DNA of 64,000 nt from Pseudoips prasinana. Its lineage: Eukaryota > Arthropoda > Insecta > Lepidoptera > Nolidae. Positions within the stretch are counted from its first letter, which is position 1. Each line of letters starts with the position of its first letter. Location: NCBI GenBank assembly GCA_951640165.1, contig OX621255.1, forward strand, positions 1,922,001 to 1,986,000, in the 5' to 3' direction. Shown in pieces: positions 1 through 10,166 of this stretch. Made by a program: the position numbers and the translations under genes. The notes beneath the pieces were generated by a model, which did not search any database, was not told the origin of the DNA, and saw only the letters and a program-made list of their open reading frames with translations.

Positions 1-436
1 GACTTTTTTGAAGAATGGCTAAAACACCCGAAGGAAACGCGAAACGTGGAGCTCTTTCGGTTTATATCTTTGAGACATGACTTTGATGGTGTTACGGAGC
101 AGTCCCTGAGAGACGTCAAGGTCATCATCTCAAAATATTCTTCAAAATTGGCTGAAAAGTGGAGCAGCTGTGCAAGAAATAGCAGCTGTGCAAAGAATAG
201 CTACGAATAGAGATTTACTTAATATGTTATTGATAACATCTGACCCTGTAATAAATGGTTTAAGAGAAATTCCCCGGAAGAAAATAGGTTCATTCCCTAT
301 CGAAGTCCTAGATTTATTAGTTCAACCTAGCTTTAAGGAACAAAATGTTAATATAGTTTCTAGTTTTCATAGTTCTGCCACTCATGATCATGACTATTCA
401 ATGGATGATTCATCTGATGATAGTGATGATGAGTGA
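1..436 (+). pseudogene. 3' end of an unrecognised protein-coding sequence, frame-broken
   Basis: The first frame is open from the window edge to a stop at about 208-210 and reads as a charged, helical-looking segment (begins DFFEEWLKHP). A second frame, offset by one base, is open through to 436 and ends in an Asp/Ser/Glu-rich acidic tail (SMDDSSDDSDDE). The switch falls near a tandem duplication of about 18 bp at 162-197 (agcagctgtgcaagaaat, then agcagctgtgcaaagaat). An ATAAATAAA run near 625-633 could be a polyadenylation signal. I do not recognise the family; it may be the end of a transposase or a domesticated gene. A splice junction between the two frames is an alternative to a frameshift. 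The 5' part lies outside the window. Confidence 0.3.
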
Positions 437-649
437 TCGATTTAGTTTTTAAGTAGGTATTTTATGTATCTGATATTAGATTTTATAGTTACATTTATAG
501 TTAAATTTATTTATAAAATTGTTTAAAAAAATATTGTGTTTTTATTTCACTATACCTGCTCAAACGACCAATGGACCTCAAATAGTATTATGACCCTTAT
601 ATCTTTGCTTAATAACCTCATTTATAAATAAAAATCGAAACAAATAATA

Positions 650-802
650 TTGTCCAGCTAGCTTGTTCTACACGAACCACTGTGCGGCGGCGGGGTTATA
701 CGCCCTAGGCCGCCGGTGGTCAGGGCGACAGAGTGAGGAACCTCCTCACGATGGGTGCCGTTCCCATAATTACCGCCTTCTGTATCCGGCCCTTGACCCA
801 GT
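650..802 (-). mobile_element. Dong/R4-like LINE, 3' terminal fragment
   Basis: On the minus strand this encodes the C-terminal tail WVKGRIQKAVIMG...IVRRFL followed by a stop. It closely parallels the last 25 residues of the intact LINE at 16079-19660 (WVKGQVQKAVLLE...IVRRFL). It is truncated at its 5' end, and the truncation point abuts a TTA microsatellite at 803-816, the kind of target used by the intact copy. The 3' limit is uncertain. Confidence 0.65.
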
Positions 803-944
803 ATTATTATTATTAGTATATGTATAGATACTACTTTACATTTCTAGTATAATCTGATCTCGCGTTGTATAGGATTTCCATACAATGAGAGGTCAGCTTA
901 TATTCGAAATAAATAGCTTCATATGTAGCCGTGTGTAAGCCAGT

Positions 945-1012
945 TCGGCTTAGATTAGCATCAGATGGCCGTATGTGAATAATATCCCAGGATCTATTAT
1001 TATAATCTGCAC
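945..1012 (+). repeat. SINE family C, 3' tail only
   Basis: Contains the family tail gcatcagatggccgtatgtg followed by an aataatatcccagg-type end and an attattat run, as in the fuller copies at 20508, 58395 and 63242. The tRNA-like head is missing. Confidence 0.6.
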
Positions 1013-1399
1013 TCGTCCTAACTGTTTGACTTGGTCTACTACGGTTTCATGTAAAGAGATGGAACGTTTGACAACATGCGATTAAGATCTCTAAGAGCCG
1101 TTCATCTTATTAGGTACCTTTAATATTCCATTCTCATATATAAACCATATTTGGTAGGAAGACGTAACTTTGTAAGTTTTAAGAAAACCTGTTTGTGTTT
1201 AAGAGGTCATAATTCCCATTACACCTGTCCCTGAGGACGCTTATGTTTTGTTTCTTTTTCTGTAACAACCTTATAGTGTGTTTAGTTTAAATATTCACAC
1301 GAGCATGTATTTTTTTTTACATTTGATAGACGAAGATTTTGAGGCATTGACTATTGAGAGCGGTGTACAGTAACTTTTTATAACGATTTTTTTTAAATA
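1013..1399. other. No recognisable feature
   Basis: AT-rich sequence between a SINE tail and the mariner. I see no coding frame, repeat family or RNA gene. Confidence 0.6.
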
Positions 1400-2687
1400 A
1401 TAGGTCTTTACCTATGAAATTGCCGTTTTGTATGAAAAAATTTAAACGAATTTTTTTCATGAATTTTTTTATTTGTATTAATCGAAGTAATCACCCATGC
1501 AATCAATGCATCTTTGCCATCGCAGTGGCAGTTTATTGATGCCCTTCTTAAAGAAATCAGCTGGACGGGAGGCAACAAATTCTTCAAAGGCATTTTGTAC
1601 TGCCTCTCGGGTATTGAATTTTTTTCCCGCCAAGAAGTTATCCAAATTCTGGAAAAAGTAGTAGTCTGTAGGCGCAAGGTCTGGTGAGTAGGGCGGATGA
1701 CGGAGAGCTTCCAACCCCAGTTCTTGCAACTTGGAGACCGTCTGCTGTGCAGTATGAGGTCGCGCGTTGTCGTGCAGGAGCAGCGGAGACGAGCGATTGA
1801 CCAATGCTGGTTGGAGATGCGCCAGCTTCTCCATCATTGTGCTCAGTTCTTCACAGTACACATCTGCAGTAATGCTCACCCCGTTTGGTAAGAAGCTGTG
1901 ATGAATCACACCGGCGCTAGACCACCAAACAGTGACCATCACTTTTCTAGGGGTAAGTTTTCGTTTAGGGCATTGTTTAGGTGCTGAACCAGGATCCAAC
2001 CAACTTGCTGAGCGCTTGCGGTTATCAAACAGAATCCATTTTTCATCGCAGGTAACAATGCGGTTCAAAATTCCTTCATTTGTGTGTCTGTTGAGCAGTG
2101 CAAGGCACGTCTCGACGCGTACTTCGCGCTGGCGATCATTGAGTTCGTGGGGCACCCATTTGTCAAGCTTTTTTACCTTGCCAATTTGACGAAAATGGAC
2201 CAATATTGTTTTGACGCTAACGTCGAAAGCTGCTGCTAATTCAGCCGTAGATTGTGTATCATCAGCTTCCACAACCGCCTTTAATTCGTCATTGTCGACC
2301 AAAGTCTTCGGACGACCGCGAGGTTCATTTTTCAGGTCGAAATTTCCAGAACGGAAGCGAGCAAACCAATAACAGGTGGTGCGTTGGTTTGTAGTGTTAG
2401 CTCCGTAAACGTCGTTGATGTTGCGTGCCGCTTGTGCCGCGTTGCTGCCACGACGGTACTCATATTCCATAATTACTCGAATTTTTAACGTATCCATGAT
2501 GACGAAAAAGATTGAAATGCGATGAAAATGTAACACTAATCAATAAAGAAATGACTACTTTTGGAAAAAAGAATCCATGTTTTTAAAATAAAATTAATTT
2601 GAAATTAGAATTCTTAGCCAAACAAAAATTATTTTGATTTGAAATGGCCAGTACTGCAGAACGGCAATTTCATAGGTAAAGACCTAA
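1400..2687 (-). mobile_element. mariner element (cecropia-like), complete, copy 1
   Basis: A complete 1288-bp mariner. Both ends carry inverted repeats that begin (A/T)TAGGTCTTTACCTATG and continue for roughly 30 bp. The TA target duplication is visible at 1398-1399 and 2688-2689. The length is typical of mariner. The element is almost identical to the copy at 52814-54104 in the opposite orientation; the visible coding differences are two substitutions and one 3-bp indel. Confidence 0.95.
1478..2497 (-). CDS. mariner transposase, 339 aa, intact
   Basis: DNA cut-and-paste transposase acting on its own inverted repeats at TA targets. The frame stays open upstream to 2536, but the first ATG is at 2497 (MDTLKIRV), giving 339 residues, close to the family norm of about 345. 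The N-terminal half carries the paired helix-turn-helix DNA-binding region. The linker has the family signature WVPHEL, and the catalytic half shows TCDEKW, HDNARPHT and YSPDLAPTDY. Counting from the Asp of HDN to the Asp of APTD gives 34 intervening residues, the DD34D arrangement. Sequence character (IGKVKKLDKWVPHEL, GINKL..RWQRCIDC) places it near the cecropia subfamily, which includes the transposase part of SETMAR. No stops or frameshifts; it lacks one Ala relative to copy 2. Activity is plausible but inferred. Confidence 0.93.
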   Translation of the reverse strand: MDTLKIRVIMEYEYRRGSNAAQAARNINDVYGANTTNQRTTCYWFARFRSGNFDLKNEPRGRPKTLVDNDELKAVVEADDTQSTAELAAAFDVSVKTILVHFRQIGKVKKLDKWVPHELNDRQREVRVETCLALLNRHTNEGILNRIVTCDEKWILFDNRKRSASWLDPGSAPKQCPKRKLTPRKVMVTVWWSSAGVIHHSFLPNGVSITADVYCEELSTMMEKLAHLQPALVNRSSPLLLHDNARPHTAQQTVSKLQELGLEALRHPPYSPDLAPTDYYFFQNLDNFLAGKKFNTREAVQNAFEEFVASRPADFFKKGINKLPLRWQRCIDCMGDYFD

Positions 2688-2860
2688 TATTATGAATTAT
2701 ATCATGCTCTTTTTTAACATATTTAATAAATTCGCTAAGTAATCAATATAAATATTCACCATTTGATTTGATCTGAAAGAATATTTATTGTTCAAAAAAA
2801 ATGTATTAGGTCGATATTTCTAAAGTGGACAGACGCATGCAGACCGATATTTATAAGAGA

Positions 2861-2900
2861 AGGCTGATACTGAGAAAAAGGAATTTCTAAGTATCAGCCT
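2861..2900. repeat. Short inverted duplication at the edge of a truncated SINE
   Basis: Arms 2861-2875 and 2886-2900 (aggctgatactgaga and its complement, one mismatch) with a 10-nt loop. The right arm is the first sequence of the following SINE fragment. Confidence 0.7.
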
Positions 2901-3143
2901 GAAGTTGGCGGTACTACACCCCCGTGCCTCGGAGAACACGTAAAGCTGTCGGTCCTGTACCTGATCTCTTTCCGGTCGTGTCGCTAGACGTCCCATCAGA
3001 TCATGAGATTGATGAAATAGAAAGTGCCCCTGTGTTTGTGCACACACCTGTGCACTATAATATGTCCTGCGCAATTGGCTAATCTCCATTGAGAACGGCC
3101 GCCGGGGCCGAAATTCGGGCGGGAAGATATCATCAAACCATGT
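2886..3143 (+). repeat. SINE family B, 5'-truncated
   Basis: Body of a tRNA-headed SINE: the conserved core near cccgtgcctcggagaacacg, the segment cctgatctctttccggtcgt, and the end ccgaaattcgggcgggaaga. The head present at 55867 is missing. Confidence 0.75.
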
Positions 3144-3265
3144 CACTTAAATAAGGATAAACCTGTTCCTTAAGTGGACAGCATTATATTGATTATATCA
3201 CCTTCTCAAGTGTAAAATTAAGCACGGTTCAGATTTGAGATTACTTGGCTTTAGAGTATCTATTC

Positions 3266-3715
3266 AAACAGTATTTATTTATTTACCATAAAACTTATTC
3301 TATCCTTACAGGCGAGCCTAATGCGACGGAGTAGTTAAACTTATATCTATCTTATATCTATATAATACCTACGTACCTTATCTTATATTATTTTCGCTAC
3401 AAACTAACATAACTTAAACTAAACTAGCTACTGCAAAGGCAATAGGCAGCCGTTATGAATACGTTCAGTGGACACGAGAACAAATCTATCTGAGTAGATA
3501 GAGCGCTGCAGCAGGTTGGTGCGCGCGCGAGGAACATCCAGCAGCGGCGGCCGCCGTCGACGTCCGAGGTACTCGTTAGGAACGCACAGCTGAATCTTCT
3601 CTAATACACCCGGGTTGTGAATCTTGCCACGTATAACATTAAATATGTATCTGGCAAGAGTTACTTCCCGTCTTACTTCGAGTCTGTAATAACCCACCAT
3701 TAACATCTCATCCAT
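3266..3715 (-). mobile_element. Jockey-like LINE, 3' fragment with C-terminal coding end
   Basis: On the minus strand an open stretch encodes a Jockey-type C-terminus: FNVIRGKIHNP, then LCVPNEYLGRRRRPPLL, then PRARTNLLQRS, ending at 3428. This motif order (RG.IHNP, LCVP..Y..RRRR, R.NLL..) is typical of the extreme C-terminus of insect Jockey-clade ORF2. The plus-strand-left part (3266-3427) would be 3' UTR. No RT domain remains, so the fragment is dead. A related fragment is at 49805-50005. Confidence 0.6.
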
Positions 3716-4416
3716 TAAAATCTACATTTTTGTAATCTGGTTTTGGTATACTTAATTCCTGATGCGTACCAATGATCTCGATTTTTATAATTGACGCATT
3801 AATAAAAATAGATATACAGGAAATCTTCCAAAAGCCCGTCATACACCCCGGGTCATTAGGCCGAGACTCCAACCAAAGTGGAGACGAGACGGGCAGAGAG
3901 TAGATGTTTTTTAAACAACCAATAGAATTGTGTTATTGAGACATCTCCTCTCCGCTCAGCTTCAGTGGAGATCGCTGTGCAAAGATGTGTAATATTAGTA
4001 TGACACGAAGGAAGCGAAGATGTGAGCTGTGCGCGGACGATGCGCAGTGGTGACGAGAGATGTGATCAGCGCGCAGTGAGTGGTGTCACATTTCCGCTTT
4101 GATGGAGTCCCCCGAGCTTAAAAACATCTCTTCTCGCACAGCACACAGCACAGGTTTGGTGGAGTCCAGGCCTTATAGATACATAGGTGCAACCAGCTTG
4201 CTACTACTACAACTCTAAATATAATGTGCTCCAGCAATTATGCCTTTATGTAGTGCTACAACACACTACGTAGCGCTATTGTGTAATACGCGGTACTACG
4301 GCATACAATGCTATTTGTGCTACGAAGTTGTAATATGTTAACTGTACTACGCTGTGCTGCAATTAATACATAACAAACAACGCATTTTATGTTTGTTGGC
4401 AACATCGGTTCAACAA

Positions 4417-4429
4417 CGCCATCTAGCGG
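4417..4429 (-). promoter_or_regulatory. CTCF-like core motif (candidate)
   Basis: The plus strand reads cgccatctagcgg; the complement ccgctagatggcg fits the CTCF core CC(A/G)(G/C)(C/T)AG(A/G)(G/T)GGC. The same core recurs at 30966-30978. It may simply ride in a repeat. Confidence 0.25.
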
Positions 4430-4703
4430 AGCGAGCGGAGCGGGTTCTTTTGTAGTCGAACCGTTGAAATGATCACATATAATTTATTGATTGCACTAAG
4501 TTGGTATTTTGAAAGAGATAATTACTAAAAGAGTATTGTGTATTTGGTATTTTATTAAAATTAAGGAGTTTTGATTACATGTTTTAAAATATAAAACCAA
4601 TAAAACGATAATTGTCGACCAATCCGTAGAATAAAGTTAGTTTTGCACAATCGTTGCTTTAGAGGAGAGCGATTTGAACATGTTTATTATAAAATCAGCT
4701 TTA

Positions 4704-4778
4704 ACATTTTCCACATTTTTTCTAGCAATTTGATTATATAGAAAAATAATCAAATTGCTAGAAAAATATGGAAAATGT
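4704..4778. repeat. Inverted duplication, arms about 34 bp
   Basis: Left arm acattttccac...tttgatta and right arm taatcaaattg...aaaatgt pair nearly perfectly, with one small indel and a mismatch, around a short loop. Confidence 0.8.
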
Positions 4779-4798
4779 GTTCTTACCTAACCTATGTA

Positions 4799-4924
4799 CC
4801 ACACTAATATTATAAAGGCGAAAGTTTGTGAGTGTGTGACTGTCTCAGTGTGTGAATGAGTATGTTAGGTCACAGGCTATACTTTATAAAGTTTAACGTG
4901 GTTAAAACCGCGGGGCACAGCTAG
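4799..4924 (+). mobile_element. Small Helitron-like element with CTAG end
   Basis: Starts ccacactaatattataaagg and ends accgcggggcacagctag followed by T. Both ends recur, inverted, at 40924-41100. The CTAG terminus followed by T fits a non-autonomous Helitron 3' end; the TC 5' terminus is not clear here. Non-coding. Confidence 0.55.
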
Positions 4925-5366
4925 TAATTAATTACTCAGATAACCAAATAACATGATCCTTAGATACTTATACAAAATCTCAGCATCCCGATGATCATAG
5001 TATCTGGTTTAAGTTACAAGCTGTACGTATAAGGCAACTTTAAAAATGATTATGATGATTCATTATAAAACAGCGATTACTAAACGTAATAATAACTTCG
5101 AAATAACAATAAAATATTGTGAATATTCATCCTGAATAATTACAGCAAATGACCGACGTTTTAAAATGACATAATAGTAAGTTATTATCTATAATGATAT
5201 TGAGTATCTACTAAACATAATCACGGAATCATTATTATCATTAGTTGATATTTATCTACTTACCGGCGTACACAATATACCAGTTCCCATACACAATTGT
5301 TTTCAATTTGAACAATTGTTTTCGTTTTGAATGGGTCGTAATAACCATATTTATACGATACTAGCT
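4925..5366. other. No recognisable feature
   Basis: AT-rich, no coding frame or family recognised. Confidence 0.6.
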
Positions 5367-5549
5367 GTGCCTCTAGCACGAGTTCCTGCAGTTTACTTAC
5401 TCGATCACACGTACAGTTTCGTCCCATACATTGAGCACCAGAGTTTTAGTTCTTAATAGTTTCCGCGAGAGGCGCTGGTGCTCAATGTATGGGAGGAAAC
5501 TGTACGTGTAATCGAGTAAGTAAACTGCAGGTACTCGTGCTAGAGGCAC
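5367..5549. repeat. Inverted repeat with 74-bp arms
   Basis: Arms 5367-5440 and 5476-5549 match at 71 of 74 positions by eye, around a 35-bp loop. Neither arm belongs to a family that I recognise. Confidence 0.9.
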
Positions 5550-6013
5550 TGACCCGACAGACGCTGTCCTGTCTTAACGATGACTATTTAATTCGAATTG
5601 GTATAATTAAGGAAAAGTGTATTTGGTATTCTAATGCTTTATTTATATAATGAAGCATTCCATTCCTTCACCATTTTCCAGATGCACGGCCTAGTGAACT
5701 ACAGTGGGATGTCTTTCATGTATTGGAAACGAAAAAATACGCCACATGCATCGCCTTGTTACTACTGACATAGCGTCTTACTTTTATTATTAGGCGTAAT
5801 GGCTCTGAACTAACCGTGATGTACACTAAGAAATTCAATTTTATTACATCCACTTTGATGATATTTGAGCACGCATTCTGTCAAAACTTTTTTTTATGTG
5901 ACAACATAAAAAAAAGTTACATTTAAAAAGGTTATATGGTCCAAAGCGTTAAGGTTAGATTAGAAATAATATTACATTGTTGTTAAGTATTCTTTATCTT
6001 TCTTATTTTCCCC
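5550..6013. other. No gene; one small hairpin
   Basis: Only a 15-bp-arm hairpin at 5885-5918 (loop gaca, eight T's against eight A's) stands out. Confidence 0.55.
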
Positions 6014-6140
6014 GCAACTTTTTGAAGTTATACTTCTTTTGGCGCGATGGAGAAAAATTAGAGTGAATTTTTACGATGCGCGCGCACACCGACACCAAAA
6101 AATTCAACAGCATATAGTTAGTTCTAGGTGGTTTATATAT
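6014..6140 (+). repeat. Short interspersed element, gaagttatacttc family
   Basis: Shares gaagttatacttcttttggc, then tttttacgatgcgcgcgcac, then tagttctaggtgg with the insertion at 15324-15524 inside another repeat. Class unknown, probably a MITE. Confidence 0.55.
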
Positions 6141-6289
6141 GGTATATATCAGTTTTGATGTAGGTGAATGCTCTTTAATGCACGCGAAAGGGATTTAATA
6201 TGAGAACACAATCATAACAATAATATATTTATTACGGGCAGTGAACCCAGATAAAAATTAATAATCAAATTACATTACATTATAATAAG

Positions 6290-6945
6290 AAACAATGGGA
6301 ACTTTGTTTGCGAGAGATGGGAAATATGAAAAAGATATTGTTAGAAGAGTAAATGCGGGGAACAGAGTGAATGGGGCACTACACGCCTTTATGAGTAGCC
6401 GGCAAGTATCAAAGAAGGCTAGACTAGCCGTTCACGATGGAGTGTTAGTGCCAACTTTAATGTATGGAAGTGAAAGTTGGGTATGGCAGAAAAAGAATGA
6501 AAGTAAAATAAATGCAGTGGAAATGAGAGCTCTGAGAAGTATGTGTGGTGTGACTTTGAGAGACAGAATTCGAAATACTGATGTAAGAGAGCGTTGTGGT
6601 GTGAAAGAGGATGTCGTCACAAAGATTGAAAAAGGCATGCTGAGATGGTTTGGCCATTTAGAAAGGATGAATGAAAGAAGATTGACAAAAGAAGTATACC
6701 TGGCCTGTGTGAATGGGACAACCGGAAGGGGAAGACCACGTCGAACATTCTCTGACCAAATTGGAGACGTTCTCAAGAAAGGGCAGGTCAGAAGTACCCT
6801 AAACCGGCGAGCATGTATGAAGAATATAATGACAGTAATCGAGGCAAAAGAAGTATGCAAAGATCGTGACAAATGGAAATCCGTTGTCTCTGCCTACCCC
6901 TCTCGGAAACAGGCGTGAGTCTATGTATGTATGTATGTAAGAAAC
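6290..6945 (+). mobile_element. Non-LTR retrotransposon family 1, 3' end with (TATG)n tail
   Basis: A 5'-truncated LINE: the coding end is followed by gtctatgtatgtatgtatgt, the simple-repeat tail seen again at 40200 and 56370. Degraded copies of the same end occur at 12092, 39933, 42303 (inverted), 56283 and 59372. Confidence 0.75.
6295..6918 (+). pseudogene. LINE ORF2 C-terminal part, 207 aa
   Basis: Open for 207 codons. Order of recognisable blocks: [16 protein letters not shown] (end of RT thumb region), [55 protein letters not shown], and [14 protein letters not shown] at the end. These are the usual C-terminal blocks of an insect LINE ORF2, probably RTE-like; the clade is not certain. 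Endonuclease and RT catalytic motifs are absent because the copy is 5'-truncated just before the first Met, so that Met is not a genuine start. The long open frame implies a fairly young insertion. Confidence 0.75.
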
Positions 6946-6975
6946 AAATACAGATAATTTATGAGGTTACAAGAT

Positions 6976-7593
6976 AAAAAAGCAGCCAAGTGCGAGTCGG
7001 ACTCGCCTATTAAGGGTTACGTAGCAGCAAGTAACATAATATAAAAGTTCTTGTAGTAGTTGATTGAATGAAAGGGAAATTGGGGTACATGATTAATGAA
7101 TGACGTATTAAAAAAAAAACTATTTACTAGATCTCGTTCAAACCGATTTTCGGTGGAAGTTTGGATAGTAATGTACATCATATATTTGACTTTGTTTAGT
7201 TTTATCATTCTCTTATTTTAGAAGTTACAGGGGGGGGGGGGGGGGACTCGTTTTACGCCACTTTGGAAGTTTCTCTCGCGCAAGCAAAAAAAGTTTAGAA
7301 AAAAATATATTAGAAACCTCAATATCATTTTCCTACCAATCCATAGATACCATACATGTATGGGTTTGATGAAAAATGTTTTTTAGTTTCCGTACTATGT
7401 AAGGGGGAACCCCCAAAATTAGTTGTTTTTATTCAATTTTTGTGTAAAAAATCTTTATGCAGTTCAAAGAATACATCTACTTACCAAGTTTCAACAGTAT
7501 AGTTACGGAAAAAAGTGGCTGTGGCATACGTACGGACAGACAGACATGACGAATCTATAAGGGTTCCGTTTATTTTTACGGAACCCTAAAAAG
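6976..7593 (+). repeat. Interspersed repeat type A (gtgcgagtcggactcgc ... ggaaccctaaaaa)
   Basis: Begins gccaagtgcgagtcggactc and ends tacggaaccctaaaaa, with an inner ggacagacagacatgacgaa block. Related copies are at 14821, 26992, 35751 and 56571. A poly(G) run at 7230-7246 is inside. Class undetermined; the A-run end suggests retroposition. Confidence 0.7.
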
Positions 7594-7863
7594 ATAAAAA
7601 CATGTATTTCTCATTCAGTTTTACATTTTAGCGGATTAACAATGATAACTTCACTAGGCAGAGTCTGTACGATTATGATCGAACATAAACGATAGGCGGT
7701 CTTATGACAGTCAGCGATCAAAGGAGAAACGATGAGGAAGGAGGATTGTGAAAAATTAAGGTTTGAAATAATAAGAAGTGCATTTATATACAGGGTTACT
7801 TGTAAAATACAAATAACCTCGTAGGACTGGATATATATGGCCATTGCGTCTGTTCCAGACGTT

Positions 7864-8640
7864 TTACGGCGTATTGTCTGAGAGACATTTGTTTTGGTGG
7901 CTAAACCAACCAATGCGAGAGCGACATAGCCTGCCGCAGGCCTGACAAGAGAAGTTTGCGGTGGTTGGTGCCGAGCCGCTTTCATGTTGCTTCTGTCTCT
8001 CATCAGCACGTACTCCGAACCAGGCTTCTTCACAGATCTTACGACCCTCCACTACACGTTTGCGCCATTCAACTCTATTTTCAGCGAGCTTTTCCCAGCT
8101 ACAGTGGTCAATTTTAAAAGCGGCCATATCCCGCTTGGTGTAGTCTTTAAACTTAAGCAGAGGTCTACCGACATCGCGCTTCGCATTAGCTACCGCACCC
8201 AACAGAACACATCGTGGTATTCGAGTGGGTTCCATTCTGTGCACGTAAACACTTCTGTTTAAGGAACGCTGTCAGGCTAGGTAGCTGTGCTATTTCTAGA
8301 ACTCTCTCGTTAGTGACCTTATCTTGCCATGTAATGCCCAAGATCTTACGGAGACAACGCATGTAAAAGGAACCTATTCGGTGCTCCTGTTTCGCATACG
8401 ACGTCCACGTCTCTGCTCCGTACAAGAATATGCTTAAGATGGAAGCCTGGAAGACTATCATCGTGGTCTTAGTTGTAAGCAGTTTATTGTGCCATACTCT
8501 CGTGCCAAGCTTCCCAAACATGGTCGCCGCTTTCCCGATGCGAGCATCTATCTCTGCGTTAAGTGAGAGATTATTCTCTACGGTCGATCCAAGGTAGCAG
8601 AACCGATCAACTTCCTCTACTGGACTGGATAGAGAACACC
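7864..8640 (-). pseudogene. LINE ORF2 C-terminal fragment, frameshifted
   Basis: Read on the minus strand, two overlapping frames reconstruct a LINE C-terminus: FGKLGTRVWHN, LSIFLYGAETWTSYAKQE, RCLRKILGITWQDKV, then after a frame break near 8200-8280 RMEPTRIPRCVL, and finally a C2H2-like knuckle CQACGRLCRSRIGWFSHQ. This order is that of the post-RT region of RTE-like or related insect LINEs. RT catalytic motifs are absent. Dead, 5'-truncated. Confidence 0.7.
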
Positions 8641-8734
8641 ATAAGCAACAACTGGAATTATGGCACTTGAATTATATCAACACACATTTCTGAATACATA
8701 AATATTATATAGAAAATAAAAACATACCATACCA

Positions 8735-8862
8735 GAAACACCCAGACGCAGAACAAAATGTAATCGTGCTCATCACACAATGATTTTTTTAGATGGGGAT
8801 CGAGCCCACGACCTCTGGGCTTAGCAGTCTGGGTCACTTACTACTAGACCAACTGGTCAGTC
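8735..8862 (-). repeat. SINE family C, tRNA-like half
   Basis: The complement has a B-box-like ggtcgtgggctcgatccc and an A-box-like region (ttggtctagtagtaagtga). It lacks the usual 3' tail. Confidence 0.6.
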
Positions 8863-8973
8863 AAATGGATATGATATAACAGTTTACATAATATGAACCT
8901 AATATACATATGAAGTTCATTAATAAACCAGTTTGTTATTATTATGTAGAAATATTTTACTATAAGAATTGTA

Positions 8974-9482
8974 CAGACGCCAGCACAACAAGCTACCCCA
9001 ATCTAACAAATTTCTTTTCTACAACATGTAACGTAATTAACGCACATTCAAACACCCCAATTGGAATATTATGTTGTAAACATAATACATACACTGACTT
9101 TTTAATTTAACATGTATATGCATTGTTATTTACTAAATTAGTTAAATGGAATAAAGTTTATTCTTTATTTTGTATTGAATGGTGGAATTTGTACGAATAC
9201 AAATAAAACTGCGATTTAAAAGTCTTATTACTTTGACTTACGGTCCATTTCAATTTGTTTTGACTGTACAGGGTTAATATAAAAATAATTTTCGTAGTTT
9301 AAATTATTTTAATAAAAAATTACTTATATTAAAAATGATATAAATCGATTCAGTAAACGATTCTGAACAAACTTTTAATTAAGTTACATGTTGTATATTT
9401 TCAACTTAATCACAAAATCATGAGGTTCACATTCAATTGGGAAAATTTGACAGATTGAGGTAGCTTGATGTGCTGGCGTCTG
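8974..9482 (+). mobile_element. MITE with TA target, split by a second MITE
   Basis: Outer ends CAGACGCCAGCAC... and ...GTGCTGGCGTCTG are inverted repeats of roughly 35 bp, with TA on both sides (8972-8973, 9483-9484). Uninterrupted copies (about 135-140 bp) are at 11465, 39768, 42617 and 57680. TA duplication suggests Tc1/mariner mobilisation; there is no coding. Confidence 0.8.
9022..9393 (+). mobile_element. Nested MITE, 372 bp, TA target
   Basis: Inverted ends CAACATGTAACGTAATTAA and its near complement (one mismatch), flanked by TA at 9020-9021 and 9394-9395. It interrupts the outer MITE exactly where intact copies read cttttatagattttc. Confidence 0.75.
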
Positions 9483-9484
9483 TA

Positions 9485-9786
9485 CACTGCTTGAAATAAT
9501 TAAATGGCCCTAAAACCTGTATGTTTCGAAACGCTGTTAAGTTTGTTTCTACAAATAATTCTAATTACACAACCAAAGGTCACCACTCAGGGCTAGTGAC
9601 CCTATACGTGACCCTTTGACAATGCTAAACGGTGGTAACAATTAAGGGACAACAGCAAAAAAAGAATTAATAAAAATAAATAAAAAATCGTCATCCCCAA
9701 AAGATCGTGTTCATAATGTGGAGGAATATGCCATGATCGCCACGCTTGGCAGACGGGTTGGCGATCACACTAGTCTTAGTAGTCAT
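9485..9786. other. No recognisable feature
   Basis: AT-rich interval between MITE and SINE; nothing identified. Confidence 0.55.
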
Positions 9787-10031
9787 AATATCTAGGGACA
9801 ATGTCACACAGATCATCCTAGCCTTAAACTAAGCAAAGCTTGTACTATGGGTACCAGGCGACGATATACATACTTATATAGATAGATAAATACTTATATA
9901 CATAGAAAACATCCATGACTCAGAAACAAATATTCGTGCTCATCACACAAATATTTGCACTTACCGGGATTCGAACCCAGGACCACCAGCTTCGTAGGCA
10001 GGAGCACTACCAACTAGGCTACGGTGACCGT
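9787..10031 (-). repeat. SINE family A, full length
   Basis: The complement begins acggtcaccgtagcctagtt (A box tagcctagttgg), then B box gggttcgaatccc, then the family body gcaaatatttgtgtgatgag and the tail cctagatattat. This is the window's commonest SINE. Confidence 0.85.
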
Positions 10032-10166
10032 ACACTGAGGGACGACTTTTACGCCTCCCACGGGTTGAAATAGGGAGTTGTTGTTATTCTTTGCCGTTAG
10101 CCAGCAACAATCGACCTATCGGGTATAGCTCGGTTGTTTGTTAGACGTTTTTTTATTATTTATTTA

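Larger units (their letters stand above)
3716..4798. other. Unassigned sequence, about 1.1 kb
   Basis: No protein-coding frame. 3835-4170 is GC-richer and has scattered agatgt/acatct complements, suggesting a decayed fold-back repeat. A CTCF-like core lies at 4417-4429 (minus) and an inverted duplication at 4704-4778. Otherwise nothing recognised. Confidence 0.4.

Noticed and set aside
7226..7246. Poly(G) runs at 7230 and 57032 as G-quadruplex elements
   Set aside because: Both lie at the same place in repeat A and look like homopolymer expansion; length may also be a sequencing artefact.
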